Origin: Dyadobacter soli
Lineage (GTDB): Bacteria; Bacteroidota; Bacteroidia; Cytophagales; Spirosomataceae
Assembly: GCF_900101885.1 (NCBI RefSeq)
Contig: NZ_FNAN01000003.1
Location: 372,001-436,000, forward strand
DNA: 64,000 nucleotides
Direction: 5' to 3'
Numbering within the stretch: the first letter of the stretch is position 1; each line of letters opens with the position of its first letter. Below are positions 51,301-62,300 of the stretch, in pieces. The notes under the pieces are model-generated. The model was given only the letters and a program-made list of their open reading frames with translations, made no database searches and was not told the origin of the DNA. The position numbers and the translations under genes are program-made.

Positions 51301-52764
51301 TTATTTTCCTTTTTTCGGTGCTTCTTTCGGAGTTAGCCAGCCCACTCGGGTGATAATGACACGATTATTGACACGTTCGTCGTAGGTTTTGTCGAAATAT
51401 TCGTTCGTTAGAATGCCGAGCTGGTATTTGTAGCTCCTGCCTTTCAGCGCGGCACCGTAGAGTTTGCTCAGATCGTATTCGGCAATGTCGGAATATTTGT
51501 ATTTGTTTAATTCGGAGTTTGGCACGTGCTTCTCATTCAGCCATATTCCGAATATATCTGTGCGTTTCCAGTTCTCGAACATTTCAGGGGTAGGGGCCTT
51601 TTTAACCGGAATGCTCATTCTGAACACGGTGATTTCCTTGGTTCTTAATTGCTGTTTTTGCATATCGCTCATGCGTTCGTAGACCGCGTAAAGCTGGTTT
51701 TCAAGCGCCGGGCTCATTTCTACCATCGGGTCCGTACGACCATTTTTATTCTTGACATATCTGGTATATTTCTCGATGGTAGCAAAGAAATCCTTCATTT
51801 CCTCCTCCGAAACGGCCTCATTACCCGAAGCATTATCCGCTTTCCTTTCGGTCTTGGGCGTAGTTTTGGATGCAGGTTGTTGCGAATAGGTTTTTTCGGC
51901 AACAGCAAAAGCCAGCACCGGCAGCAGCAATGCGATGAACGCCTTTTTGATCAATTGAATGCGCAGGTTAATGTTCGTAGTCATCATGGCTAGTCGTTTT
52001 TTGGTGAACGGATAATTAAAGGAGCTGGCGAGCGCGGTCGTGCGCTGTGCGAGCAGGGTGTCGAGGAGTAGAAGCTGATATTGTTGTACCTCTGTGGGGC
52101 CTGCCAATACCGCATCGTCGGCCAGGTACTCGTGGTTTAGCCGGATGGCACGACGGTAGAGCAGCAGCAGCGGGTTGAACCACCACAATGCGATCAGTAA
52201 TTCAGTGAAGAGTATGTCCAGCGAATGCATTTGCCTCGCATGGGCGAGCTCGTGCGTGAGAATTTCGTTTGGAATGTCCCGGTTATCGAATGCTTTTTGG
52301 GGTATGAAAATGAAATTGAAAAAGCTGTAAGTAGAGGTTTCGTCCGGCATTAGTACGAGTTTCGCATGGTTGAAAGAGACGATCCGGCGACCCGACTTCG
52401 ACCGGATAATGACCAGCATTTGAAAACCCGTTCGAAGCAGCAACGCGGCCGCAACCAGTCCGTAAAGCAACCCGGGCAGGTAAGCAGGCAGGGCATTGCG
52501 CTCTTGCACAGGAATGGGTTGCGGCGCGTGGTCTGCCGCCGCCGCGCTGACGAACGGTTGCATTACCGGGTTATCCGTCACCGCTTCTTCCACCACTTGT
52601 GAAGGCATTTCGATGGTTATCAACGGAAGCAGCAATGAAAATGCCATTGCCGCGAGCAGGTAAAACCGGTTGAACCGCAGCATTTTCTCGCGTTCGAGCA
52701 GGAAATGGTACGCCACGAGCAACAGCCCGGAGCATACGATGGATTTGATGAGATAGCTAACCAT
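51301..52764 (-). CDS. BlaR1-like M56-family membrane metallopeptidase
   Basis: Membrane protein of 487 residues. About four N-terminal helices (1-25, 34-52, 93-115 and one near 277-292) enclose the peptidase loop with zinc motif THELAHARQMHSLD and a downstream NHEYLADDAV. The segment after the last helix (about 300-487) is periplasmic and does not look like a penicillin-binding sensor, so this is not a classic beta-lactam sensor. It overlaps the upstream blaI gene by eight bases. Expected to cleave or otherwise release BlaI on an envelope signal. Confidence 0.9.
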   Translation of the reverse strand: MVSYLIKSIVCSGLLLVAYHFLLEREKMLRFNRFYLLAAMAFSLLLPLITIEMPSQVVEEAVTDNPVMQPFVSAAAADHAPQPIPVQERNALPAYLPGLLYGLVAAALLLRTGFQMLVIIRSKSGRRIVSFNHAKLVLMPDETSTYSFFNFIFIPQKAFDNRDIPNEILTHELAHARQMHSLDILFTELLIALWWFNPLLLLYRRAIRLNHEYLADDAVLAGPTEVQQYQLLLLDTLLAQRTTALASSFNYPFTKKRLAMMTTNINLRIQLIKKAFIALLLPVLAFAVAEKTYSQQPASKTTPKTERKADNASGNEAVSEEEMKDFFATIEKYTRYVKNKNGRTDPMVEMSPALENQLYAVYERMSDMQKQQLRTKEITVFRMSIPVKKAPTPEMFENWKRTDIFGIWLNEKHVPNSELNKYKYSDIAEYDLSKLYGAALKGRSYKYQLGILTNEYFDKTYDERVNNRVIITRVGWLTPKEAPKKGK

Positions 52765-53131
52765 TTTGCTTGCGTTTGATTTCTTCGTCGATGATGCTCC
52801 GTAATTCCTCCAATTCCTTCGTGCTCATGCTCGTGTCGCGCGCGAAGAACGACCCGAACTGCGCCACCGAATCATTGAAGAAGTTTTTGATAATACCATT
52901 CACATGCTTCGAAAAGTAATCCTTCTTCTCAACGAGCGGGTAGTATTCGCGGGAATTGCCATAGAGCGTGTAGGCGACGAAACCTTTGTCCTGCATTCTT
53001 TTCAGCAACGTTGCCACGGTCGTAGTGGCCGGTTTCGGGTCTGGAAAGCATTCGATCAGGTCTTTCATAAAAACCTTTTCCTTCTGCCAGAGGTATTCCA
53101 TGAGTTGTTCTTCGGCTTTGGTGAGTGACAT
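52757..53131 (-). CDS. BlaI/MecI/CopY-family repressor
   Basis: Winged-helix repressor of 124 residues. N-terminal LTKAEEQLMEYLWQKEKVFMK and the recognition region PATTTVATLLKRMQDKGFVAY are typical, with a C-terminal dimerisation helix. Translationally coupled to the M56 peptidase gene. Two dyads upstream (53144-53154 and 53169-53180) resemble BlaI/MecI operators with TACA/TGTA arms, suggesting autoregulation. Confidence 0.93.
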   Translation of the reverse strand: MSLTKAEEQLMEYLWQKEKVFMKDLIECFPDPKPATTTVATLLKRMQDKGFVAYTLYGNSREYYPLVEKKDYFSKHVNGIIKNFFNDSVAQFGSFFARDTSMSTKELEELRSIIDEEIKRKQNG

Positions 53132-53143
53132 GATAAAGGTGCT

Positions 53144-53180
53144 TTGTTCTACAAGAATACATTGTGCTCTACAAATGTAG
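53144..53180 (-). promoter_or_regulatory. Candidate BlaI operators
   Basis: TTGTTCTACAA (53144-53154) is a TTGT/ACAA dyad and CTACAAATGTAG (53169-53180) a CTACA/TGTAG dyad with a two-base centre, matching the TACAnnTGTA type bound by BlaI/MecI. They lie 13-49 bases upstream of the blaI ATG and about 90 bases ahead of the divergent receptor gene, so one repressor could control both. Confidence 0.55.
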
Positions 53181-53267
53181 AATTAAAATTGAAAAATAAA
53201 AATACCCGGTGCAACGATTCGGCCTATTTTTGTAACTGGTAGTTTTGAATATCGCATAACCAATCCC

Positions 53268-55562
53268 ATGATCCGTACACTTTTACTGCTTCTGCTTTCC
53301 ACGAGTATTGTTTGCGCACAGGAGTTCACGTCCGTTGTCCGCGGTAGCGTGAAGGACGCCGACACCGGCCTGCCGCTTGCCGGGGCAACCGTTGAGCTCG
53401 ATGACAAAGGCGGCGTCACCGACGAGGCGGGACTGTTCCGCTTCGAAAGCATCGCAGTAGGACGGCATGTTTTGAAAGTGTCGTTTGTAGGCTACCAAAC
53501 CGCAGTGATCTCCGAAATCCTGCTCGAATCGGGTAAGGAAAATATACAGGACGTGCGCCTTAGCACTGCCGGACGCCAATTGCAGGAAGCGACCGTATCG
53601 GGCAGCAGGCCGCCGGCATTCAACAGCGTGCAGGCCATCACCGCCGAGCAAACCCTGCGCTATGCGGCTACCTACCTCGATCCCGCCCGGGTAGCGACCT
53701 CGTTCGCAGGTGTAGCGGCCGCAAATGACCAGGCCAATGGACTTGTAATCCGTGGAAATTCGCCCAATAGCATGCAATGGAGGCTTGAAGGCGTGGAAAT
53801 CGTGAACCCTAGCCACTTGTCGAATGCAGGTACATTCAGCGACCGCCCGACATCTGCCGGCGGTGGAGTGAATATCCTGAGCACGCAATTGCTGGCGACA
53901 TCGTATTTCCTGAACGGTGCATTCCCTGCGCAATACGGCAATGCGGTTGCGGGCGTGATGGACATGCGCCTGAGAAAAGGTAACGACGAACGCCACGAGT
54001 TCACGGCGCAGGCAGGTTTGATCGGTTTGGATATTGCTGCCGAAGGGCCGATTTCGAAAAAATCGAAAGCATCCTACCTGGTCAATTACCGCTATTCATT
54101 CACTGGTTTGCTGGGCGCAATGGGCGTCAATTTCGGAGGCGAGGACATTCGTTTCCAGGACCTTTCGTTTAATCTGAATTTTCCCACAAAAAAAGCCGGA
54201 AGTTTCACGGTATTCGGGCTGGGAGGGGTTAGCAGCAACACTTTCAAGGCCGAGGCAGACTCTACCAAATGGGAGTTTTACAAAGATTCGCACAACATTA
54301 TTTACAAAAACAAAATGGGAGCTGCGGGCGTTACGCATGCACTCCCTATCGGCCGCCGCGCCGTGCTGAACACTGCATTTGTGATGTCGGGCCTGCAAAC
54401 CTCGCGTGCATTCTACAAAGGCGGGACCAACACGCCCGAATACGCATATCCGATCGAAGACGATTCGCTGTCGAAGACCAAAGTGACCGGTAATATGATT
54501 TTCAACTACCGGTTTGCCGGTGGCGGGAAGCTGAAAGTCGGAGGTTATATCACGTTTCAATACGATCGCCTGGCGCCGCTGTATCTTTATGAGGAGATCA
54601 AATCGAAGCTCTTCCAGCCCTTTGCCGAATGGACGGTTCCGATCGCTCCCGGTGTTGTAGGCGAGCTGGGACTGAGTGCCTCCATTAGCAAAGTGGACCT
54701 GGTAAGCGCCCGCACGCATCGCACGCTCGAACCGCGGGCTGCATTGCGCTGGCAGCTGGGGGAAAAGCAGCGGGTTAGCCTTTCCTACGGCCTGCAAAGC
54801 CAGTTGCCGCTCAGCCAGCTTTACGCAGCCAATTATGCTACGACGAATTTTTCCGGGAATCCCGACCTTGGCCCTGCCAGAGTACATCATTTTGTAGCCA
54901 GCTACCAGCGTGATTTTAGTAATAACAACAGCCTTAAAATTGAAGCCTACTGGCAGGAGCATTTCGATGTACCAGTCGACGGGGCAGGTTTTTCTGCATT
55001 GAATTTTATCGAAACCAGGGTCGACGAGCCTTTGACGAATCATGGCAAAGGCCGCAACTACGGCCTGGAAGCCACCTACCAGAAGCTGCTGAGCCACGAT
55101 TTTTACATGATGGTTTCCGGCTCATTGTACAGCGCGACCTACGTGCTGAACGGCGAGCACAAAAAGGGGCGCTTCGACGGCAGGCATACATTCAGTTTTA
55201 CCGGAGGAAAAGAGTTCAAATCCGGCACGCAGCGCCTTTGGGGCATTAATACCAAAATACTCTGGCTCGGAGGCTTCCGCGAAACGCCCATTGACCTGGA
55301 AGCGTCGAAGGCCAGTCAGCAGACTGTTTACCAATCGGGCGACCCGTTTGCGCTAAAATTAAAAGACTACTTTCGCCCGGACCTGCGCATTTACCTCAAA
55401 ACAAGCCGAAGTAAATACAGCACTACCCTCGCGCTCGATTTGCAGAATGTATCCGGCACGAAAAACGAGGCGTTCAGCTACTACGACGCTTTTCAGCGGA
55501 AGATCGTACGGCAAAAGCAGCTGGGGCTGATTCCCGTGCTAAGCTACCGCTGGGAGTTTTAG
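53268..55562 (+). CDS. TonB-dependent receptor with carboxypeptidase-regulatory-like N-domain
   Basis: Outer-membrane receptor of 764 residues. Signal peptide 1-17 (ending VCA), carboxypeptidase-regulatory-like domain (about 22-105, with GLPLAGATVELDDKGG and VSFVGYQT), plug domain (about 110-230, with NGLVIRGNSPNSMQWRLEGVEIVNP) and a barrel ending SYRWEF. No SusD partner. Divergent from the blaI-M56 pair with candidate BlaI sites in the gap. Ligand unknown. Confidence 0.9.
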   Translation: MIRTLLLLLLSTSIVCAQEFTSVVRGSVKDADTGLPLAGATVELDDKGGVTDEAGLFRFESIAVGRHVLKVSFVGYQTAVISEILLESGKENIQDVRLSTAGRQLQEATVSGSRPPAFNSVQAITAEQTLRYAATYLDPARVATSFAGVAAANDQANGLVIRGNSPNSMQWRLEGVEIVNPSHLSNAGTFSDRPTSAGGGVNILSTQLLATSYFLNGAFPAQYGNAVAGVMDMRLRKGNDERHEFTAQAGLIGLDIAAEGPISKKSKASYLVNYRYSFTGLLGAMGVNFGGEDIRFQDLSFNLNFPTKKAGSFTVFGLGGVSSNTFKAEADSTKWEFYKDSHNIIYKNKMGAAGVTHALPIGRRAVLNTAFVMSGLQTSRAFYKGGTNTPEYAYPIEDDSLSKTKVTGNMIFNYRFAGGGKLKVGGYITFQYDRLAPLYLYEEIKSKLFQPFAEWTVPIAPGVVGELGLSASISKVDLVSARTHRTLEPRAALRWQLGEKQRVSLSYGLQSQLPLSQLYAANYATTNFSGNPDLGPARVHHFVASYQRDFSNNNSLKIEAYWQEHFDVPVDGAGFSALNFIETRVDEPLTNHGKGRNYGLEATYQKLLSHDFYMMVSGSLYSATYVLNGEHKKGRFDGRHTFSFTGGKEFKSGTQRLWGINTKILWLGGFRETPIDLEASKASQQTVYQSGDPFALKLKDYFRPDLRIYLKTSRSKYSTTLALDLQNVSGTKNEAFSYYDAFQRKIVRQKQLGLIPVLSYRWEF

Positions 55563-55584
55563 TGTATCAAATTGGTAAATCTAT

Positions 55585-57474
55585 TTATTTCAATGGTTTC
55601 ACAGGCCATTCAGCCAATGGTTTAGCGGGCGTTACATTGCTCGACGGCGATAAATAGGTGGTAAAACTATGTCGGCTGCCGGCAGGTAATGTCGCTTCGA
55701 AACCTACGAATACGGTTCCCGGATTAGGGGCGTCGTAGTCATGCTCCGGCGTAGTAGGCCATGTGCGGATACTAATAGGCGTTTGCGTATCGAAAATCAA
55801 CAGCATTTTTTTACCATTCTGCGAAAGCTCCACGGTTTTACCATCGACCACCTTCACCTCGGCGGCGGTTAGCATATTCCAGCGCATAGTGGCTTCTTTC
55901 GGGCCGCATTCGATCTCGTCCCGCACTACCACATACCGCTGGTCGATGATGCCGAGCCCGCGGCTGACCGCTTTGGCCTGATCCTGGTACATTTCCGAGA
56001 GATTGGTGGTAGCCATCATGTTTTGCCCGGATTCGGAGACGCCTTCAATCTTCGCGTAACCTTTTGCATTGGTCAACTGCCCATTCAATGAAATCACATT
56101 GTGTGCGAAATTATTCAGCCGGAACACCTGCCACCGCTGCGAATCCTGTGACCGGTTCCACAAGTCCACCCCTTTGGATTCGAGGGAATTGTAATCCTGC
56201 ATGCCAAAATCCATAGCCCAGCGTTCACCCAGCGCGTCCATTACGAAAGAGCCCACGTCCATATGCGCGTGGTTTACCGACGGCGAACCTGTTTTCACAC
56301 CCACAAACACCGCATCGGGTTTCTCCCAGGAGCTACGCATTAATGCCACGGGCGAAGGTCCCTGGCCAGCCCAGAACTTCCTTGCGGGCGCTTGCACGGC
56401 GGAAAGCTCGGTTTGCGTGCCCCAGATCAGCAATGCGGGCAGAATGCGGTTTTTAACTTCCGTCTGCGCCGGTGCGGACAGCAATGCCTTCTGTCCCCAG
56501 AGCAGGGAAGGGTCCTGAGTTCGTTGCGCAAACCAGAACAGGGCAGGGGTAAGCCCCTCCTTCAAGCCGCTATCGCCCCAGTTGTGGGCGAGGCCTGTCG
56601 GTCCCACGAGGTTTTGCATGAATGCGCCGGTCTTTAAAAAGCCATTGGATTCGGCTAGGCCGAAGTCTGTTCCCAGCGCCTTTTGCAATGCGGAGATCAA
56701 TAAAACATTGAAACTCGTCCCATAGCCCCAATAGCTGAAACCCTCGGGATAGGCACCGTCGGGCTGGTAGGAATGGAGCATGGCTTTGGGCACGGAACCA
56801 ACCGCCCGGTTAACGATCTGTGCGGCCATGGCGGGCTCGTGTTCGGCGATCGCCAGTGCCCCGAAGGTGATTCCGGCATTGCAAACCTGGTTCCAGTTAT
56901 GCTCTGCCGATAAAAACCAGTTGTAGGTTTTGTCCATAGACGGCTGAATGCCCTTTGCTACTATCGCCTCCCGGAGGCGTGCGCGCGTCTGATCGCTCAG
57001 TTTATCAAACAGCCAGTCGTAGCCGATGGCGACGGCCATGGTCATTTCGGCCACATCCAGGAAATGGGTAGGGTTCCAATCTTCGAATGCCGCCACGGCG
57101 AGCAGCTCCTTCTCGGCCCTCGCCAGGTACTTTTGCTCGCCGGTGGTGCGGTAGGCGTACGAGAGCATGAATACCCGCCGGAGGCATTCCCTGGATTTGT
57201 CGAGCAGGCGTTTGCCGATCTTGATGCGTTCAACCGGCGCCGTATCGAGCAGGCGGTCGCAATCGTCGGTGATCAGCTTGTGTACGGTCTGCCACTGCGG
57301 GTATTTCCGGATTTGCCCCAAAAGAACCTTCTCTTCCCCTTTTAATAGGAGGAGCCGCGGATGGTCTTGTTTCAGTGTTTTGAGGACCTGGCCGCCGTCC
57401 GTTGCAGGTTGTGCGGCAACGCGGCCCGTAGTCAGTGATATTAGCGTTATCAGTACCAGCAGTGCTCTTTTCAT
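55585..57474 (-). CDS. Heparinase II/III-like polysaccharide lyase
   Basis: About 629 residues from the ATG at 57474 (an upstream in-frame start at 57501 adds nine residues and is less signal-like). Signal peptide RALLVLITLISLTTGRVAA. N-terminal alpha/alpha toroid (about 35-360, with WLFDKLSDQTRARLREAI, HNWNQVCNAG and HNWGDSGL) followed by the heparinase II/III beta-sandwich (NHAHMDVGSFVMDALGERWA). The HNW and NHAHMD segments fit this lyase class. Last gene of the SusC-SusD-lyase locus (72 bases after SusD). Substrate is probably a uronate-containing glycan. Confidence 0.87.
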   Translation of the reverse strand: MKRALLVLITLISLTTGRVAAQPATDGGQVLKTLKQDHPRLLLLKGEEKVLLGQIRKYPQWQTVHKLITDDCDRLLDTAPVERIKIGKRLLDKSRECLRRVFMLSYAYRTTGEQKYLARAEKELLAVAAFEDWNPTHFLDVAEMTMAVAIGYDWLFDKLSDQTRARLREAIVAKGIQPSMDKTYNWFLSAEHNWNQVCNAGITFGALAIAEHEPAMAAQIVNRAVGSVPKAMLHSYQPDGAYPEGFSYWGYGTSFNVLLISALQKALGTDFGLAESNGFLKTGAFMQNLVGPTGLAHNWGDSGLKEGLTPALFWFAQRTQDPSLLWGQKALLSAPAQTEVKNRILPALLIWGTQTELSAVQAPARKFWAGQGPSPVALMRSSWEKPDAVFVGVKTGSPSVNHAHMDVGSFVMDALGERWAMDFGMQDYNSLESKGVDLWNRSQDSQRWQVFRLNNFAHNVISLNGQLTNAKGYAKIEGVSESGQNMMATTNLSEMYQDQAKAVSRGLGIIDQRYVVVRDEIECGPKEATMRWNMLTAAEVKVVDGKTVELSQNGKKMLLIFDTQTPISIRTWPTTPEHDYDAPNPGTVFVGFEATLPAGSRHSFTTYLSPSSNVTPAKPLAEWPVKPLK

Positions 57475-57546
57475 ATTTGTATATATTAATTGAATAAACA
57501 CCCGGCCGGTATACGACCCGGCCGGATGGTACTAATGCAGCTATTC

Positions 57547-59325
57547 TTACTCCCAACCCGGATTTTGCTTGATCTTAGGGTTTTGTGCCAGCGTATTCAG
57601 CGGGATCGGCCAGAGATAATGCTTTTTCTCATCAAAAACGGGTATTTCATAGTCCGTACCTTTGTAAACGGCAATATACTCTTTGCCGGAAACAGGGTCA
57701 ATGTCTGACTTCATGGTAGTACCCGCGAAACGCTTTTTCGCGGCATCGTTCCAGCGGACGCCCATCGATGGTAGTTCCAGTTTTTTGCCTTGTTTCCAGC
57801 GGATCAGATCGGCATACCGCTGGCCTTCCATAAACAGCTCGATCCGCCGTTCGCGCCTGATTTCCGCGATGATCGGCGAAATGCCATCCTTGGTGTAACG
57901 CGGGTCTACCGGAACTTTGGACAGCAGCAGGTGCGGCATACCCACCCGGTCGCGGAGTTTGTTGATCGTTTTGTCGAGGTCGGCCTGGCTGATGGTGCCC
58001 AGTTCCGCCGCCGCTTCCGCGTAGATCAGCAGCGCCTCCCCGAGCCGGAGCGTAATCGCGGGCGACTCGCCGGTATTGTAAGCCTTTCCGATCATATCAT
58101 CGGCATTGTAATGTTTGATAATATGATAGCCCGTTGTGGTTTTAAAGCCGCCGCCCGGCATGCCTTCCAGCATGGGGTAGGCGCGGCCGTCGGCCAGGTG
58201 GTATTTGTACAGACCGGTGTCTTCGGGGTGCAGGATGGTTTGGCGCAGGCGCGGGTCGCGATTTTCGAAGGTGCTTTCAACGGTCTCGTCGCCCTTGTAA
58301 AGCGGTGACAATGTGATCGGCAGCCCGTCCGTACACAAATAATCTTCCACCAGGCTCTTGGTCGCGCCGCCGGTATAGCTGAAATATTGCTGGACGTGGT
58401 TGTTGATGACGCCCGTTTTGTACTTCCTCCAATAAATCACTTCGGAGTTTCCGGCGAGGTCCAGCACCCGGTGATAGGCATTGTAATCGCTTTTCGGTTT
58501 ACCGGTGTTGTAAATGCGGTATGGGCCGGTGTCCATGAGTTCTGCGGCTGCTTTGGCCGCTTCTTCGAGCCACATTTTGGAGTCGCCGGCTGCGTGGTAC
58601 TTATTGAATGTCCCTTCGTAAAGGCATACCCTCGCTTTTACCAGTAATGCTCCCCAGCGGTTGATCCGGCCCGGCGCATTGCCATCACCCCAGCTGTCGG
58701 GCAGCTTCTGGCTGGCGAAATTCAGGTCTTCGAGCACCTTCTGCATGGCTTCCGCACGCGGGGTGCGCGCCGCATAAAGCTCTTCCGACTCAACCGTAAG
58801 CTCCTTTTCCACATACGGGACGTCGCCGTACTTTTGCACTTTATCAGCATAAAACCACCCGCGGAACAGCCGCGCCTCGGCAACATATTTGTCTTTGACA
58901 GCCGGGCTTACCTTGGCGCGGTCGTAATTGACAAGACCTACATTGATTGCCCTCACAAAATCCCAGCCCTGGTAGCCAAACCAGTCGGGGCTGGACGGTA
59001 CATTGTATTTCCCTGCGCGGATCTGCTGGAAAAAGTTATGACGCGGCTCGCGCGGGGCCATGTTGTCCGAGAGCTCGTCAATGGACCAGATGTTGCCGAA
59101 ATGGCTGTCGAAACCCTCGGTGTGGCCCATCATGATAGGAATCTTCCAGTCATTGCGGGCAATATTGTAAAGGCTGTTGTTGTAAACTGCGAGATCGCTT
59201 TCGGTATTCCAATAAGTTGCATTGGTAATCTTGTCGATCGGGTTGCGGTCGAGAAACTCATCGTTACATCCCGCCAGCAAGAGCAGGGCAATGGCCGTTA
59301 TGGATTTTAAGAATATATCTTTCAT
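57547..59325 (-). CDS. SusD/RagB-family outer-membrane lipoprotein
   Basis: Binding lipoprotein of 592 residues. Lipobox LLAGC (Cys 20) followed by NDEFLDRNPIDKITNATYW. Central ARLFRGWFYADKVQKYGDVPYV and C-terminal EIRRERRIELFMEGQRYADLI blocks are diagnostic; ends NPKIKQNPGWE. Starts 42 bases after the SusC stop. Presumed to bind the same uronate-containing glycan that the downstream lyase cleaves. Confidence 0.94.
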   Translation of the reverse strand: MKDIFLKSITAIALLLLAGCNDEFLDRNPIDKITNATYWNTESDLAVYNNSLYNIARNDWKIPIMMGHTEGFDSHFGNIWSIDELSDNMAPREPRHNFFQQIRAGKYNVPSSPDWFGYQGWDFVRAINVGLVNYDRAKVSPAVKDKYVAEARLFRGWFYADKVQKYGDVPYVEKELTVESEELYAARTPRAEAMQKVLEDLNFASQKLPDSWGDGNAPGRINRWGALLVKARVCLYEGTFNKYHAAGDSKMWLEEAAKAAAELMDTGPYRIYNTGKPKSDYNAYHRVLDLAGNSEVIYWRKYKTGVINNHVQQYFSYTGGATKSLVEDYLCTDGLPITLSPLYKGDETVESTFENRDPRLRQTILHPEDTGLYKYHLADGRAYPMLEGMPGGGFKTTTGYHIIKHYNADDMIGKAYNTGESPAITLRLGEALLIYAEAAAELGTISQADLDKTINKLRDRVGMPHLLLSKVPVDPRYTKDGISPIIAEIRRERRIELFMEGQRYADLIRWKQGKKLELPSMGVRWNDAAKKRFAGTTMKSDIDPVSGKEYIAVYKGTDYEIPVFDEKKHYLWPIPLNTLAQNPKIKQNPGWE

Positions 59326-59367
59326 AAGGATTTGATTTAATAACCTGGTGAATCTTCGTCTGTCCGC

Positions 59368-62300
59368 TTAAAAGGATATATTGATACCGATCGTCCCGAT
59401 ACGCTGCATAGGATACTCGATCGTCGGAGTCCGGATGGTCTCGGGATCGAGCGGTTTGCGGATTTTCGTGAATTCAAACATATTCATCCCCGACACAAAT
59501 ACCTGCGCACGGGAAATGCCGATCCTGTTCGTCAGATCGTAGGGGAATGTGTAGGAGAGCATGATGTTCTTCGCACGCAGGTACGAGGCATTCTGAACGT
59601 ACCTCGATTGCGGCAGGATGTTCTTTTTATCGCTGGTAGCAATGTGCGGGGCTGCGAAATAGGCATCCCGGTTCGATTCGGACCATGTGTCGGTGAGGTA
59701 ATACTTTTCTACGTGCCCTGCATTAAAGGGGTAAAACCAGTTCCAGTTTCCGTTGTTGGGCAGGTAGTCGGCCTTTCCGATGCCCTGGAAGAATGCAGTA
59801 AGCCGCAACCCTTTGTAGCCGATGCTCGCATTGATCCCGTACGTGTACCGGGGCGAAGAGTTCCCGATGATCTTATAGTCGCCGGGGTTGCCGAGGGTGT
59901 TATTGCCTGAGCTGATGATCCCGTCACCGTTTAGATCGGCATATTGAATGTCGCCCGCCCGCCAGTTGTTGCCTAGCCGCGACTGATTAGGCGCCGCAGC
60001 TACCTCGTCGGCCGACTGGAATATCCCGACAGTCTGGTACCCCCAAATTTCACCCAGTTTCTGGCCTTCGTAATAGATCCCGCTGCCTTCATTGGGCAAT
60101 GCACCCGACGGGTTGCGGAACTTTGTGATGGTCGCGCTGGCATCCGAAAGGGCAAGGGTGACGTCGTAGGTCCAGTCGGTTTTGAATTTATCCCGCCAGG
60201 TTACGGACAGTTCCCATCCTTTGGTGCGCAGGTCTGCCGCGTTTTCCTGGGGAGCGGTTGTGCCGAGAATGTCCGGGTAGGCGACATTCATGAGCATTTT
60301 CTTGGTATCGCGTGCGTAAATGTCGAGCGACATATCCAGCCGGCTTCTCAAAAGGGTCAGGTCGAGGCCGATGTTTTTGGAAGTAACCGACTCCCAAGTC
60401 AGCGTCGGGCTCACAAGCCCGGCTGCGGAAACATAGGGAATCAGCGAACCCGCAAAAATGTACGGCGCTTGTCCGGAACCCATTGTGGATACCGAAGGGT
60501 AGTAAATCTGCGCGCCGGTGGTGCGGTTCTGGATGATCTGGTTTCCGAGTGTTCCAAAAGAGCCTCTCAGTTTGAGGTTATCGAGCCAGCCATTGGTTGC
60601 TGCCATAAATTTCTCATTGCTAACCCGCCAGCCGGCCGAGAAGGATGGGAAAAAGCCAAACCGGTCGTTTTTGGGAAAGCGCGAGGTGCCGTCGTAACGT
60701 CCGTTGAATTCGAGCAGATAGCGATCGGCGTAATTGTAGGCCACTCTGTAAAACACCCCGCGCAACGCCACCTGCGAGCGTCCGCCGATGGTTTGCTGCG
60801 TGCCGGTAGTCGTGCTGAGGTCGGGGACTTGCGGGGTGATCAGCGACCGTGCCTGCGCAGTGGCCGACTGGTAGTTACCCATTTCCTGGTTGTAGCCCAC
60901 GAGCGCCATCAGCTGATGTTTTCCCAGGTTTTGAAAGGTATATTCCGCAAATGTATTGAGCACATAATAGCGGTTATAATCGTTCACATTCTTGATCCAG
61001 TCGTCGCCGCTGAACCCGTAGCTGATCGGGTTGGCTTCCTTTAAATCCTGCGATACGATCTCTACCTTGCTCTGCACATCCTGGTAAATGTTATTGTAGA
61101 TATTGTAGGCGAAGTTACCGGTGATTTTCAAGCCGGGCAGGGGAGTGAGCACCGCTTCCTGCGACAGCCACAGGTCGTTTTTGGTGAAGGTTTCGCGCCC
61201 GCCGTCGTGCAGGTAGGGGAAGAAGTTGGTCCCACCGAAATACTTGCCGATCAAAGGCGCGTATTTGTCATGATCTCCGGGAGTTATATATTGAGGAAGA
61301 TCGGGAAACTGAATGGCTTGCAGCGGGTTCACCCTGGCGAGCGAGTTGATATTTACGTCCCAGTTGTAAAAATGCGGCTTATCGCTGTTCTGCGAGTTAA
61401 AAACGACTTTCTCGGAAAGGTTAAGCCATTTATTGACCTGGAAATCGGCTTTCATCAGGATGTTGTAGCGCTTGAACTTCTCATTGTTGTAGCGCAGGTA
61501 TCCGTCCTTGCTGTACCGTCCGAGCGAAAAGAAGAATTTAGATTTGTCGCTGCCTCCCGAGATCGACAGGTCCTGCTGGTTGGTAGGCGCGTACCTGGTC
61601 ATGATCTTTTCCTGGTAGCGGTTGTAGCCGTAGTATTGCAATGCGCCGTCCACCACGCCCCATTCATTTTCAGCAATAGGGTTTTCCGAGTATTTTTTCA
61701 CGGCCGCTACGAACTGGTCGTTGTAGCTCGGTGCGCCCAGCGTCCGGATGTTCGCTGCATTGCGCGCCAGCACGAACTGGTAGGGGTCGGTGACCACATC
61801 CATATTAAAAATAGGCTTGGCGAGCGAAAACTGCGTTCCGAAGTTTACCTGCACTTTGCCGCTTCTGCCGCTTTTGGTCGTGACGAGCACCACGCCGAAT
61901 GCGGCACGCGCACCGTATATGGCCGCGGCGGAGGCGTCTTTCAGCACGCTGATGCTCTCGATGTCGTTCGGATTGATCCGGTTGATATCCATCGGCACAT
62001 TATCCACCAGGATCAGCGGCGCCCCTCCGTTGATCGATTCATAACCTCTGATATTAAAGGTCGGCGATTGTGCGGGGTCGCCATTGCGGACCGTAATGTT
62101 AAGGTTCGGTATAACGCCCTGAAGTCCCTCGCCGGTGTTGGCAATGGGTCGGTTTTCGATGCGTTTGGCATCCGCGACGCCCACCGCGCCGGTCACGTTT
62201 ACCTTTTGCTGGGTTCCGTAACCTACCACAACCACTTCCGTCATCAAACGGTCCTCGACCGCCATGTTAACGGTGATGGCTGTACGTTTGCTGACGACTA

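Noticed and set aside
51301..53131. blaI/M56 pair considered as a beta-lactam resistance module
   Set aside because: No beta-lactamase gene is adjacent and the M56 protein lacks a visible penicillin-binding sensor domain.
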